This document shows, in pieces, positions 33,759 to 47,004 of a stretch of 52,478 nt of DNA. This DNA is from Planoprotostelium fungivorum. Taxonomy: Eukaryota; Evosea; Variosea; Cavosteliida; Cavosteliaceae. The notes beneath the pieces were generated by a model. That model worked only from the letters and a program-made list of their open reading frames with translations, searched no databases and was not told the DNA's origin. Location: contig MDYQ01000199.1 in the NCBI GenBank assembly GCA_003024175.1, forward strand, positions 1-52,478. Direction: 5' to 3'. The position numbers and the translations under genes are program-made. Each line of letters opens with the position of its first letter. Within the stretch, counting starts at the first letter, position 1.

Positions 33759-33836
33759 GCTCATGGTTTGTGTCCATCAGTTTGTGAAGATAAATCCGAA
33801 AGAGTGACGTTTTTCAGTGAATTTTCAAATTCTCGG

Positions 33837-36800
33837 ATGATGACGAGCGTTGTGAAGGCAAACAATTTTGAAACAGAATCACATCACGAAATCATGAGCG
33901 AGGTGTATAGTTTTGGGCTTGGCGTTTCGGGTCAGCTGGGGACTGGGCGCGATGAGAACAGTCGTGTTCCGCAGTTGATAGACTTCCAAGGAAAGAAGGT
34001 ACTCAAGGTCGCCTGTGGGCTCCATCATACAGGTACACGTATTCCTCGTTTGTGCTATGATTAACCCTTTGCAGTCATTTTAACAGGTGATTGGCGACAA
34101 TTATCATCGTAGCAACTGACTCGCACATAGAGGGAGGTCAAGTATTCAGTTTTGGGAGGTGAATTGACATACACTCGTACTAATCCATTTACCTACATCA
34201 GCAACGAACATGGACAGCTCGGGCGCCAGCGGCGTCTGATGACGCCTCAACTGATAGAGTACTTAGACTCCATGTTCATTGTAGATATTTCATGTGGTGA
34301 CAATCACACAGTCGCCGTAACCAGTGAGTGATGAGCAACATTTTGTCATTGACCTTGTCAGACATGGGGAAGGTTTACACGTGGGGCGCGAATCAACACG
34401 GACAATTAGGATTGAGAGATAAAGAATCGCGACCGAAACCTCATCAAGTGAAAGACTTGCAGGAACACAACATCATCAATGTCTTCTGCGGTGCCAACCA
34501 TTCAGTATTCATGTCGTGTGAGTCACAGTCCATCTCATCACTCTCCATCGTGATGATTTGAGTGACTGATCCGTTCAGCGTCCTCGGAGGTTCTTGTCTG
34601 TGGAAGAGCATCTGAAGGACAATTAGGAATAGGAGACAGTCTCGATAAAACGGCCCCCATCCTCATCGAATCTCTGAGAGGCATGCCCATCACCAGCATC
34701 GCATGTGGCTCCGATCACACTCTGTTCCTCACCATCTCTGGATGGTAACTGAATGCACTCTTCTCTTATCTCACCCACAGCAGTGTCTTCTCCTGCGGTA
34801 GCAATAAATTTGGTCAACTGGGGCACAACGACGAACAGAACAGATCCCTACCCACCGTTATCCATTCTCTCAACGGTCTTTCCATCATCGCCATCAGCGC
34901 AGGCTCCAATCACTCCTTCGCTTTGACGAACGAAGGTTTGGTTTATGGCTTCGGATCGAATCTATTCAAGCAACTGTCCCTCAGAGAACACATCGTACAT
35001 CAATCCACTCCCACAGGTATCTACATCCATCTTCTCTTCTAACAGTGACAGTCATCATGGATCTGATGGGACTGCCCGTCAAGCAGATTGCTGCGGGAGA
35101 TCGACACACTATCGCACTGAGAGAGAGTCGTCAATCGCAGCTGTCGTCTGTCATCATCTGGGGTGCAGGTCCCAGCGGACAATTGGGACTGAACGATAAG
35201 ACATCATCAGAATCACCCTCTGCCGTGGATATATTCAAAGAGAAGAACGTCACTTGGGTTGCATGTGGTAAGAACCACACTATCGTGGTCATCGATGGAA
35301 AGAGGCCTGAGTTGTACGCCAATCTGGGGAATATCAAAGACGAGACGGTATTACAAGATGTGAGATGATAATGTCACGGGACGAATGAGGAGCTGATGGT
35401 TCAGGTCATCGATCGATGTAAGACCAAGGGAAAGAACGGTAACCAATATCAGTATCACATCTATCCTGATGTGGAAGATCTCATCATTCGAGTCTATTCT
35501 TGCCCTTCTTTACTCAACGCAAGTTTCCTCAAGGTGAATAATGTCATTTTCGAATGAAATCTGATTTATCGTTCCAGCCCGATCATCTGAATACAAACGA
35601 AACCAATTCTGGTCTGAACCTCCGAGCAGCGACAGAAAGTTATCTCAAACTCTTATCACTCGTGAGAAGAATTCATGACACATGTGAGCTGAAACAAGTA
35701 GGGTGATGCAGCACTCATGAAGACATTGTTCAGCGCCACTTTACGATTGATCACCAATCTGAAGATCAGGCCGAATTTTCCCATCGAAACTCTGCGAGCT
35801 TATCTCATTCTATTTGAGGTGAGAGAAGATGGCAGTGTCATCCCATTCATACTCTACAGAATCCTCTCCTCTATCCAACCACGAAGCAGAATGTGATTCT
35901 GATGGAAAAAAGTGAAATTCAATGTGATCGTGTGGATGATACTGATCCATTGGCAGTCTGTTCGAACGTGATGCATCTTCCTCCAGATCACAAGGAGAGT
36001 CTCAAACTATGGCTTCAGGGGTGATGAATCGAACATCGATGTGATGCTCATCTCATCAGGTTACCCTCTGAACATTTCTATCGAATCATCAAAGTATTCA
36101 ACAGTTTTCTCTCCTTCGCTGTATCCGTTGGAATCCAATCTCAGCAAGTTTCTGCCACAACAATCATGTCCATGTTATGTGAGTGTCTGTGTGATGTCAT
36201 CTCTGACTCGCATATAGATTCAGCGAATAAGGAGACGAATATCGTACCGTTCAGTCTGTTTTATAATCCCGCATTGAGTGACACAATAGATATCAGCGAC
36301 GAATATTTCAAGTGGAAGAGGTGAGTGTACGAGTGAAGACAGAGTTAACCCATCCAGTCCGGAGACTGTCTTCTCTTATTTCAGGACACCGTTCCTGTTA
36401 GATCCAGAAGTAAAGAGCAGAATCTTACACTTTGACGCCGAGATCCAGATGAAATCACAGATCATCCGATCTGCCACCGAAGGTAAGAGATCTCATCGAC
36501 CGGATGATTCACGAAGAGCAGCAGCGACGTTCGATGCGACATTAGATCTCATCGTTCATCGAGATCACATCGTACAGTACACCATCGATCAGCTCCGACA
36601 TCGATCGCCGGCCGATCTGAAGAAACCTCTCCGCATTCACTTTGAAAACGAAGAGGGCATAGATGCCGGTGGCCTTCGAAAAGAATATTTCCAGCTGGTC
36701 GAGAAGGAGATGTTAGATCCAGAGTACGGACTCTTCGATTATAATCCAGAGACGAGAGAGTACTGGTTTCGTGTATCCAGCGTCAACAAGGAGTCGTTGA

Positions 36801-37864
36801 ATCGGTACGGATTCGCGGGCATTGTGAGTATAGTGTTTTCATTCGATGGATGACGAGAGATAGATTCTCGGTTTGGCTTTGTATAATTCAGTTCTGCTGG
36901 TGAGAACGTCTTCATAACATTAATCGATGACGATTTCGATTAGGATGTTAAATTTCCTCGGTGGCTGTACAAGAGGTTATTAAATGAACCACCCACATTG
37001 ACAGATTTAAAGGAGACGATACCCGTAAGTGATCAAGTGATCATCACGATGTCTGATGCGAATGTCAGTCGTTGGGTTATTCGTTGGCCAAGTTGATGGA
37101 ATACGAAGGTAACGTGGAAGAAGATCTGATGCTCAACTTCACGGTGACACGAAAGGATGATGATGGAAAACTGTCGATCATTGAATTGATACCCGGTGGT
37201 ATCGATCTACCCGTCACAAATCTCAACCGAAAGAGTGAGATCATCCTTCATTCTCGTTGGACTTGTATGTCTGAGGAAAGTGACGGGAGATAGAGTACGT
37301 GGAATGCATGATCAGATATCACTTGATCACATCTGTTCAGAAGCAGATGGACTCCTTCTCCCTCGGTTTCTTCACCGTTGCAGGTGGCTCTATACTCACC
37401 CTCTTCAGACCCGAAGAGCTGGAGATCATCATCTGTGTGTCTGTTCTCCCTCTTCCACACTCACCCTTTCAGGTGGAAATAAGGAGCAGGATCTCAATTT
37501 CGAAGAGTTAGAGAAGGTGACGAAGTATGAGGGATATACGAAGGACAGTCGGACTGTGCAGTTCTTCTGGAAGTACATCCATTCACTGTCCATTGCGAAG
37601 AAGAAACAGTTCTTAGAGTTCACCACGGGAAGTGCCAGAGTGCCCATTGATGGATTGAAGAGCCTTCCTTTCATCGTAGAGAGGAACGGCAATCAACAAG
37701 AGAGGTGTGTGATGACGCGCATCGGTTTCTGACTTGAGTTCAGTCTCCCGACGGCGAGCACGTGTTACAATCTGTTGATGCTGCCAGAATACGAGACGCT
37801 GGAGACCCTCAGCTCCAAGTTGAGTTACGCCATAGAGAATGCTTCTGGATTCGGCCTCAGATGA
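33837..37864 (+). CDS. RCC1-repeat HECT E3 ubiquitin ligase (HERC3/4/6-like)
   Basis: The start [20 protein letters not shown] precedes seven RCC1 blades. Each has a W/F-G..GQLG core and a CG/AG..HT/S end: [72 protein letters not shown] and [14 protein letters not shown] helical linker follows (about 35.4-36.4 kb). The HECT domain starts near 36610 ([20 protein letters not shown]) and ends with [16 protein letters not shown], whose Cys (about 37760) is the thioester residue. Seven blades plus HECT matches small HERC proteins. It begins 78 bp after the POLE2 stop on the same strand; an upstream in-frame ATG at 33768 exists. About 20 introns. Confidence 0.88.
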
Positions 37865-38164
37865 TCGAGGATGTAAATAGAGAGGTTCTTCTTTGGCTCG
37901 ATTATTAATCCGTCCACATCTTATCCTTAGCACAGGAGGTCTTGTTGTGGAAGGAATAAGCATTACAATTTACAAAGAGAATTTCCGTCCAACACTTAGC
38001 AGGAATCCTGTCGGTGAAAGGAGTGGGGCAGTTCTTCCGACGGAGATTCTCAAATGTCAAGAACAATTCTCGACGCAACGCGAAACGATGTCTCCTCTCG
38101 ACAAGAAATTTTCGACTTCCGGATCCTCATAAGAGAAAATCGAAAATCATCGCGTTCACACAAC

Positions 38165-41100
38165 ATGAGAGTCCAACTACTACTTCTTTTGGTTACGTTT
38201 AGCTTAGCTGATGAAGTGATACAATACAAAGATCCTACAGACGATACAAGTGAGAGACCTACGACTTCTCATCTCATTCAATTTCGACTCAGATTGCTAT
38301 ACGTTGGATACTTGCGTTAAATGCCTGAGTGACACCTCTGGAATCTGTGCTTGGTACGATTACACCCAGTCGTGCGAGAATATCGATTCCGGCCTTCCTC
38401 TTTCCAATACCTGCTCCGATTACGTTGCCAAGGGTGGGCGTCAACTCGAGACATCATCTGATCTCATCAGATGATCCCTGCTCTCAGTACACAGAGTGTT
38501 CGAGCTGCGTCATCTACGAGGTGATCGCGTTCGTCCTCCGTCATTTATCGTGAACTGACGTTTTGAAGGGACGGAACAATACTTGTGGCTGGAATGGAAC
38601 CCACTGCATGTGGTGGAAGTCTGTATCTCCTCCCCTCTCCCTGTCTCTCAATGTCTGTCCTTATAATTCATCCCGTGAGACTCCCTCTCGTTCTCCTCAC
38701 GATTGATTCACGATAGTGGATCAATGCAGAGATCATAAGGAGTGTTTCCACGATTGTCTTCCCTATTCGAATCAAATCTGTGGATGGTCTACAGATCGAT
38801 CAAAGGTGATTCGAATCGTAGTGTTGCGACCTATGGTGGTAGTGTGTCACCGCAGGTTGGGGTTCATACGAGACGACGAAGAACGCTTCTCACTGTCCGT
38901 ACGATCCTTCCAGTGAGAAGAACATCTAAGAAGAGAGACTGACTGCTTTTTCAGAGGACCTATGCGTTCCGCTCACTCAAAAAGGTTGTACAACATGTCT
39001 CTGGGCTCCCCTCACCGACGATATATACTGTGAGTGGAATCTCCTCGACAACCGTTGCCTCCAGGTGAAGATCTGTTCACTTTGATGTTCCTCACCATCC
39101 ACAGAGCAATTACGATAACGTTACGGAACCTGTCACGAATTTCGCTCAATGCCCCTGGGGTCCGCACAGTGAGCCCCCCTCTCATTCGTCCGTTCACCTT
39201 CTCAGTTGAGGACCCCTGTGCAACGGTCGAGGGAGCTGACAGTTGCTTCACTTGTATTCGAGTGGATGGCTTTACGCCATATTGTGGATGGCTCCCCGGA
39301 AACAACACGTGCGTCTCTCTCAACTCTCATCTGCCTTCCCTCATCATAGATCCGAACCAATGTCCTTACCTCCCAAAGAGTGAACCATCGTGACATTTCA
39401 TTTGAATTGATTCAGACAGACGACAAGTGCAGAGACGACCATCATTCACAGTGCTTTGAAGCTCTTACGAAGGGAAAGGGAACATGCGGTTTCATGTTAC
39501 TGAACAACACGGCGGTGTCTTTGGCGATGTTCAACAATTCGAACCCGCCTCACAACTCCATCTTGACGGATGCACTACAATGTCCTGACGCCGGAGGTGA
39601 ATGGAGATATCTTTTTCGAGTTGGATTGAGAGGTACAGCGGATCCTTGCGAGGGACAATATCTGTCAGTGATGGAGATGAATTGTCAAGTGTGTGTCCAG
39701 CTGATAGAATGTGGCTGGTATCCACAAAATCAGAGCTGCCACGGACTTCACAAGAAGCATCTTCCTCTAGTGAAACATTGTGTATCCGGATGTGATAACA
39801 TCACGAACTGCAGAGATTGCGCTCGATACAAGCCGGAAGAGTCAGCATCACGCACGTTAACGACACTGACAAGTTTTAGATACACGTGTAGTTGGTCTTA
39901 TCTCAACAACACATGTCTACCTTCCAGAGATAACTTTTACCTTCACCAATTTCCGGACATAGCCAGTACAAAGCGGACACCCACCGATCCCAGCGTAGCT
40001 CTCACTTGCGGAGATGTAAGAGGTGCGAACATCTAATCATCTCTTCACCTCGTGATGCCATCGCAGACGATTGCAGTGAAGAGAACATGTCCCATTATCT
40101 GTGTGAGGATGATTCTATGTACGACTTCAAATGGTGTTATCCCGGAAGTGTCTTCCAACATTCTGCCTGTGCTGCGGGTTTCATGAGGGTGAGATGAGGA
40201 CACCTTAATGAACTCATTCGGATAAGGTGATAAAAAATACAACTGACTTCTGGGGTGGGAGGAATGTTACAGAAGAGACCATCAGATGTTGCCCCGGTGA
40301 TTCGCATCGTTTCGTCAACAAGCACTGACGAAGATAGGTTACTACTGTCCTCAGAACAAAGTCTGTGCCGTCAAGTGTGCCGCCGGTAATTATTGCCCAA
40401 GATCCATCGCCAACTACACCGTACAACGCAGTGACTTGGATTATTACAAGAAACATCCACCCATGTGTCATCCATACCTACCCATCTTACCCTCTCCACA
40501 GTTGGGGTGCGGTGGAGCTCCATTGGGACAATTGTGTCGAGCCGGCCATTACTGTCCCAACACTACATCAGAGTGGGTGGAATCGGCTCAGAAAATACCG
40601 ATGTATCACAGGTTGATCTGTCCGGAAAACCATTTTTGTCGTCAGGCAGTCACTTCTCCCACTCGCTGCTATCCTCCTCCATTGTATTACCTTTTGTACG
40701 TTTTCTTATCTTGTCCCGAAGGTGAAATTCCATCTACAATGCCCATTCGTCTCATCATCGTAACAGGTTCGAGTCATCCTCAGGCGAGACTCATCCTCAT
40801 CTTACTCATCGCCGGTATCTTCTTCTTGTATCCCCTCGTGACCAAATTGATCAAGTGGATCAAAGCTCGATTCGCGAAGAAGGTAGGCGAAACTGATGGC
40901 CACCTTCCATTGAAGACGAATTATGGGACGGTCCCTCCTGACTATGACATCTCTGTGGGTAATGATATGGAAATCACGAGATGACACGAGATCAGACCAT
41001 CTACAACGAGCCGGTTTCTCCCGTGGACATCATCTTTTATGATCTGGGGTACACTCTATCCGATGGTAACACCATCTTACATCAGATGAGTGGAACTTTC

Positions 41101-43207
41101 TCAGCAGGAAAGTTCACGGCCATCATGGGTCCCAGCGGTACGGATTCTATTCATCTCTTTTACTCTTGGCTGAACCGCATCAGGCTGCGGCAAGACCACA
41201 CTGATGTTTTCCATCATGGGGAAATTGGGAGACCGGTCGGAGGGCACCGTACAACCTGACATCAGAAGCCTCCGATCCATCGTGGGATTCGTCCCTCAGG
41301 TGAGCGATGGAGGCACTCCGAAGACTGAAGGGAGGACAGGAGGACATCATGCACAGGGAGTTGACCGTTTTAGAGAACATCAAATTCTCCGCACAATACA
41401 GACAAGTGAGAGGAATCTCTAAGCACAAGTTGAACGAGGTGAGAGAACTCAAACGGCTCGTGGTGCGTCTAACAAGGAGGATGAGATGGTGGAGGCGACG
41501 ATCACGATCCTGGGATTGAGTGCAGTGCGAAACATCATCATCGGTGATGACTTCCAGAGGGGTGTATCTGGTGGTCAGAGGAAGAGGGTCAACATCGGTA
41601 TGGAGGTTGTCAACGCTCCCTCCGTCTTGTTCTTGGTGCGTGTTTCACTTCAATCATTCGAGCTGAAGACAGAAAGGATGAGCCCACTTCTGGACTGGAT
41701 TCTTCTATGTCTCTCGAATTATGTCACGTGAGAATGAACGTGAAATTGACCTTCTCACTTACGGCAGACACTCAAATCATTGACTCGAATGAATGGTGAG
41801 GGCCGTTGTAGATGAGACGATGACACAACGACAGTCAACGTCATCACCGTCATCCATCAACCCAGATATGACATTTTCGATCAATTTGATGACATCATAC
41901 TCCTCAAGAAGGGTGGCACGCTTATCTACAATGGACCCAAGGAGGAGGTACGTACAACGATACGATTCATTTGACAAGATCATCAGGTGATGGACTTCCT
42001 CGAACAGCACGGTTTCGTTCCTCAACACTTTCAAAATCCCTGCGACTACATTCTGGATGTCATATCAGGTACAATTTGTGTGATGTGACGTCCATTCATA
42101 TACGATAGATCCCAACTTTCAAGCCGTACCAAGATCGAAACTGGTGGATCGATCGCAGATATCAGCATTGTCAGCTCTTACAACAGATCGACAGGTGTGA
42201 ATTCATCTGCAGCGATATTATTTGTGGTGATACGATCTACAGAACACACATCCCCTGTGGCAAGTGTGGTACATCATTATGAGAACGATTCTGCAGAATT
42301 ACAGGCAGATGAGCACCTTACAAGGCGACATCGGTCTATCTATGGTGGCGGGCATCATCGTCGGCCTCATTTACCGAAACCCCACAGAGATTCAGGTGAA
42401 ATTTCTTTTGACGACAATCCTAACCGTTGCAGATCCCCCAGGCATCATTCCTCCTAGTTCTCGTTTCCAGTCTGACCTCGATGGTCCTATCTCTCAGACT
42501 ATTTGGATTAGAGAAATCAGTCTATTGGCGTGAGAACGCATCAGGAATGAACGGTGACGACCTTCGATGATGTTGACGAGGCTGAATCTCCATCAGGCGT
42601 CTCTTACTTCTTTGGAAAGAACTTTGCATCTTTTCCTTCCTACGCATTGACTGCCGGAATCTTTCTGGTGTTCTACTATATCCTCAGTGTCCCAAGAGGT
42701 GATCTTCGTTGTACGTGGATGTGACTGAGACGAAACAGCTACGTTTGCCATCTATCTGGCCATTCTCATCGTCAATCACTTCTGCATCTCCGGTCTCGCC
42801 CACTTTCTGTCCATCTTGATGACTCCGCACACCTCTCAACTCACTGGAGTAGTCGTCATCATGGTGCAGTGCTGTGCGGGTGGTTTCAGTCCAACGCTGT
42901 CAGATCTGAGACAGATCTCCGTTGTCCGTGCGTAGATCGTTGAAGGTCTCATGAGATTGACTGTAATGCAGTGTATTGGGTCTCATTCACTCTTCCCAGT
43001 CGTTGGACCATGGAGGCCTTGTCCATCGTCAATCTTGAGGCCCTCACGGCGGCGCAGGAAGACATACAGGAGACTCTTCTGAAGAAATTTGGGTACAACC
43101 TTAATTTCCTGGGAGTGTGCTTTGGCAGTCTCATCGCCATGGGTATCTTCTGGCGCCTGTGTACACTGCTGGCCATTCTATTTGCGAACCGTAAACAGAG
43201 ACTATAA
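38165..43207 (+). CDS. ABCG-type ABC transporter with large Cys-rich N-terminal ectodomain
   Basis: ATG 38165 begins a signal peptide ([16 protein letters not shown]). About 2.5 kb of PSI/EGF-like Cys-rich repeats follow ([60 protein letters not shown]) and segments of the CxxGxYC type ([20 protein letters not shown]). A TM helix is at about 40785-40850. The ABC domain has GPSGCGKTT (Walker A, interrupted by an intron), [16 protein letters not shown] (signature), [10 protein letters not shown] (Walker B) and [16 protein letters not shown] (H-loop). A six-TM ABCG domain follows. Layout ectodomain-TM-NBD-TMD resembles plant ABCG24/28. TAA 43205-43207 is within TATAAA. Substrate unknown. Confidence 0.88.
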
Positions 43208-43924
43208 ATTGATATTCGACACCAAATGTCCTGTTCATAACTTTCGTCAAAATAATTCCTTTCGATGAACGATGATTGATATAGATCTCTTCCGTTCTCA
43301 ACTAAATCCTTTTGATACGAACACCGGCAGTCACAACGGAGTTCGGAATATAGTCCGAGAGATAAATATCGCTTTACCTGTCATGACGTCATCACGCGTC
43401 ATCCTCTACGTTCGTGGAGGAAGAACCGGTTGTCGAGTGCAAGAGAAGAATCATTCTTTTATCTTCTTTGAAAGAGCAACTCCCACCCACCCTGTCTGGA
43501 GCCTGTACGGCCATCTCGGGAATGTTTTGGTGTGTACCTCGTACTTTATTGGAGCTATGGCGCGTGGTTGGAAAATAAAAGTACATCGCGGTAAAAGGGA
43601 GATTTTATTTCGAGGGCCATGTGTGTAATTAGTGATATTCTTGAGCTGCTCAATTGCTCGGCGGTACTGCATCCGAATGCAACTCCTCGAATCTCATTAG
43701 CTGAATATAGTCAGCTGTTTAGACGTCTATTAGGCCTTCCCTCACGTGATTACGTACTGCATTTCCACGAAATCTTGAGAAGACCCAAAAATCTGAATTC
43801 CGTCGACATTCATTCGACGATCGAATTAGGGCTTGCCTGACAAAAGCCAAATTGAACCAGAGGGTGACTAATTTGTCGACATCTCAAGTTCCGAAACCTC
43901 ATTGGTCCATTCGTCAGAGACAAA
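43208..43924 (+). other. intergenic; possible small ORF at 43619-43840
   Basis: A 73-codon frame (MCVISDILELLNCSAVLHPN..RISLAEYSQLFRRLLGLPS) looks protein-like and amphipathic. It has no clear splice partner or poly(A) signal. A longer frame at 43272-43628 is less protein-like. I cannot decide whether a small gene is here. The right end should contain the promoter of the LRR gene. Confidence 0.25.
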
Positions 43925-46900
43925 ATGAGCTCAGGCAGAAGAAGTCTCCGTTTGTCAGGTCAGCAACCAGAGAGTGTCATGGGTATAATCGTGCGAATCG
44001 ACGTAACATCTGATCGAATCATCAGAAAATGTAAAAGAAACAGTGTACCACACTCTCAAGAGAGAGGGTTCGAATATTTCGGCGCTTCGTGGCTCTCGAG
44101 AGGTATGATTGATGAAAACCTCTTATGCTCACATCACATCAGGTTGGGGTTAAGGATGATGACATTGTATCAAGTAAGAACATGCTGATTAGAGTTATTT
44201 GTGTTGACTAAATCGATTAGGTAAGAAAGTCCACAAGTCTGATGGAGACAGCGAATCGGATCGAGAGAGCCTCAATTCTGAAGAAGAAGAAGACTGTGAC
44301 AACAGGTTCCCATCTTTCGATGTTGGCATCATACTCACACCATACAGCTGCAGCAGTCAACCCACCGAGAGTGTTCCAGGAAGTTTCTCAAGCCCTCGTA
44401 AATCAGCTGCTGGCTCAGCACCTCACACACCTGCGGGATCATCACATATCGTCAGAACCATCACATTATCGGACACCACCGAATCGTCTGTCGTCAGAAG
44501 GCTTAATTTATCCGAGAGGTACGATTCGTCTCTTACGAAAGTTGAAACAAAAACAGCGAAGTGGAGGAAGAACTGCAGGATGAAGACAGCGCTGAAGAAT
44601 CTGAAGAAGATGAGATCGATGTTGCTGAGACGGAGAAAACCGAGAAGGTAGTCACGACAAAAGAGGTAGAATCTCACGATGCACCTCTGATCTGAGACGC
44701 TGACAGGTCTGTATCATCAGCGACGATGATGACTTTGTCAAGAAGAAGCCAGTCTTGGCTAGAAAGTCTTCATTGGCTTCTCCAAAGAAGACACCCAGCA
44801 AATCAGAAGAAACAAAGGAAGAGAAGAAGGAGAGACTGAAACGAACGGAGCAAGAGATCAAGGTGACGAGATGAACACAAACTGCGTAGGCTAACAGTGA
44901 ATGCAGAGAAGGAGAGAAGAGAGGGAGAAGAAGGAAACGAACAAGAGTGAAGAGAAGGAGACGAAGAAGAGGAAGAAGGAAGAAGAGAAGGAAGAGAAGA
45001 AGAAAAAGAAGGAAGAAGAGAAAGAAGAGAAGAAGAAGGAGATGGACAAGAAGAAGATGGAGAAGAAGGTAGCAGAGAAGAAAGAGCCGAAGAAGAGAGC
45101 AACCACGTCAAAGAAGAAAGTGGAAGCACAGAAGGCCAAGGAGAAGAAGGAATACGAGGCCAAGGTGAGAGCAGAGACTTGTATTGAATAATAACCTCCA
45201 CAGATCAACATTCAAGTGGCAAAGAAGCAGAAGAAGATGGAAGACTCTTCATCCTCTTCTGAAGAAGAAGCTGAAAACAACGAAGAAGGTTATGTTCACA
45301 ATCCCACCGGCCTCGCCCACGGAGGCAGAAGAAGAAAGACGTGGGAGGACCAAGCGAGGTGACACAGACATTCACACCGTGGCAGCCACTCACCATCCAT
45401 CAGATTCGCTCGCATCGATTTTGGAAGGAGCAACGAGATGAAAGAGAGGTCCAAGCTCACGAACATCTTCTCTTCACCTTTTGCCATCATGTCTGAGACG
45501 GTGGCGGAAGACAGCACACCGAAGAAGAAATCGAGAGTGCAGAACAAGACGAAGGTGAGGGAAAATGAGAGAGGGAGGTCTGACTCTGATAATAGATTCC
45601 CGCTGTCATCGATAGTCTGCAGACCATGTGCCTCAAACTGTTGGTGCAGTACATCGATTGCGTGGAGAGCTTCGGTCTGCTGCCTCCCTCTCTTCAGGAT
45701 GGTATGTGTGCCCTCTTGGCTAGACACAGCAAGTTCACGCCGGACGTATTGGATCTATTCTTAGAACCCGATATGACTGTCCTGCACTTGTCCAACTGCT
45801 CCGAGTTGGACCCCAAGACATTGGCCACCGTGGCTCGTTGTAAACAGCTGGAAAAGTTGACCATCGCCGGGTGTGGTAAGCTGACGAACGAGGCCCTCGT
45901 TACCATCGCGGAGCACTGTCCCACCATACGTGACTTGCGTTTGGATGGTTGCTATGGCATAGGTGATCTATTCTTGCATCATTCATTCACATCATCGCTT
46001 CATGATCACCCATGTGATGCATGATGATGATGAACTGACTGAGAGGAACAGGAGACGAATCGTTGATCAAGGTGGCTCAGACTCATCCTAAGCTCGAGAG
46101 CCTCACGTTAGGCTGGATCGAGAAATTCACTTCAGACTTTACAGAGGTAAGCATCCCTCTCCCTCTCTTCTCACACACTTCAGGCTCTGGGTACAGGCTG
46201 CCCTCAGCTTCGCACGCTCGGCTTCATTCAGTGCGTCAACATGAACGACGTCATGCTATCTCCACTCGGTTTCTTGAACCATTTAGAGTCACTCACACTA
46301 GAAGGCATTCCACAGGTGAGAGAGAGAAGGTGGAGGAAAAGACTGAGGGAGAACAGGTCAGCGATGCCGGAGTCAAGAACATGATGCAGGCGTCGATGAC
46401 GAACATGAAGAGACTGAGCATCGTTCGGTGTGAGGGGTTATCAGGAAACGGAGTCGTAGACATGATCAGCATGTGTCCCAACCTCACTTCCATCGTACTG
46501 GAGGACATCACAGAGATGGACGACAGCCACCTGCAACAGGTGACGTCGAAGCACAACAGAACGAGAAGGATGACTCATCGTGCGATAGATCTCTCTCGTC
46601 TGCACGAATTTAGAGACGTTCCGCATCAGTGGATGTCCTTCTTTCGAAGATGCATCGATGACCCAGCTGGTGCAGAACAACCCTACACTCGTTCGATTGG
46701 GCGTGTGCAAGAACCCAAAGATAGGAATGAAGACCGTGGAAGAGATGTGCAAGAGCTGTCCGAAGCTGCAAGAGTTGGACTTGTCGTGGTCCAGGGCGAC
46801 CGACGACTTTGTGGTGGATCACCTGCTGAAGCACAGTCATCGGCTGAGAAAGATCACACTGTGGGGATGCTCCAGAGTGACTGACGTGGCTGTGAGGGTC

Positions 46901-46957
46901 ATGCTGCGGCACGGACTGGAAGTCATTGGAAAAGATCAATTCACTCTCGCTCTATAA
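43925..46957 (+). CDS. RAD7-like leucine-rich-repeat protein with charged N-terminal half
   Basis: Spliced exon 1-2 gives MSSGRRSLRLSGQQPEK and VYHTLKREGSNISALRGSRE. A Ser/Glu/Lys-rich region of about 300 residues follows (VVTTKEVESHDAPL, SDDDDFVKKKPVLARKSS, long KKEEKEEKK helices). From 45600 the conserved half reads QTMCLKLLVQYIDCVESFGL, then DVLDLFLEPDMTVLHLSNCS and cysteine-type LRRs (KLTIAGCGKLTNEAL, DLRLDGCYGIGD, ELDLSWSRATDDFV, KITLWGCSRVTDVAV). This matches RAD7 of yeast and plants, which acts with RAD16 in global-genome nucleotide excision repair and as an E3 adaptor. AMN1-type LRR proteins are the alternative. TAA 46955-46957 is in TATAAA. Confidence 0.65.
44880..45190 (+). repeat. 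Lys/Glu-rich low-complexity tract in RAD7-like gene
   Basis: Nearly pure purine coding DNA encodes runs such as EKEEKKKKKEEEKEEKKKEM. It is likely a long charged helix or disordered spacer. The opposite strand is open only because of this composition. Confidence 0.8.
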
Positions 46958-47004
46958 ATTCTTGTGATGGATCTTTACACTTGACTTTTATCTCGTGATT
47001 CACA

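Noticed and set aside
43272-43628. 119-codon plus-strand frame between ABCG and the RAD7-like gene.
   Set aside because: Amino-acid usage is random-looking, no domain or splice context is visible, and overlapping frames on the other strand are equally open.
44803-45211. Minus-strand frames with long Ser/Phe/Leu runs.
   Set aside because: They are the complement of the Lys/Glu-rich tract of the RAD7-like gene.
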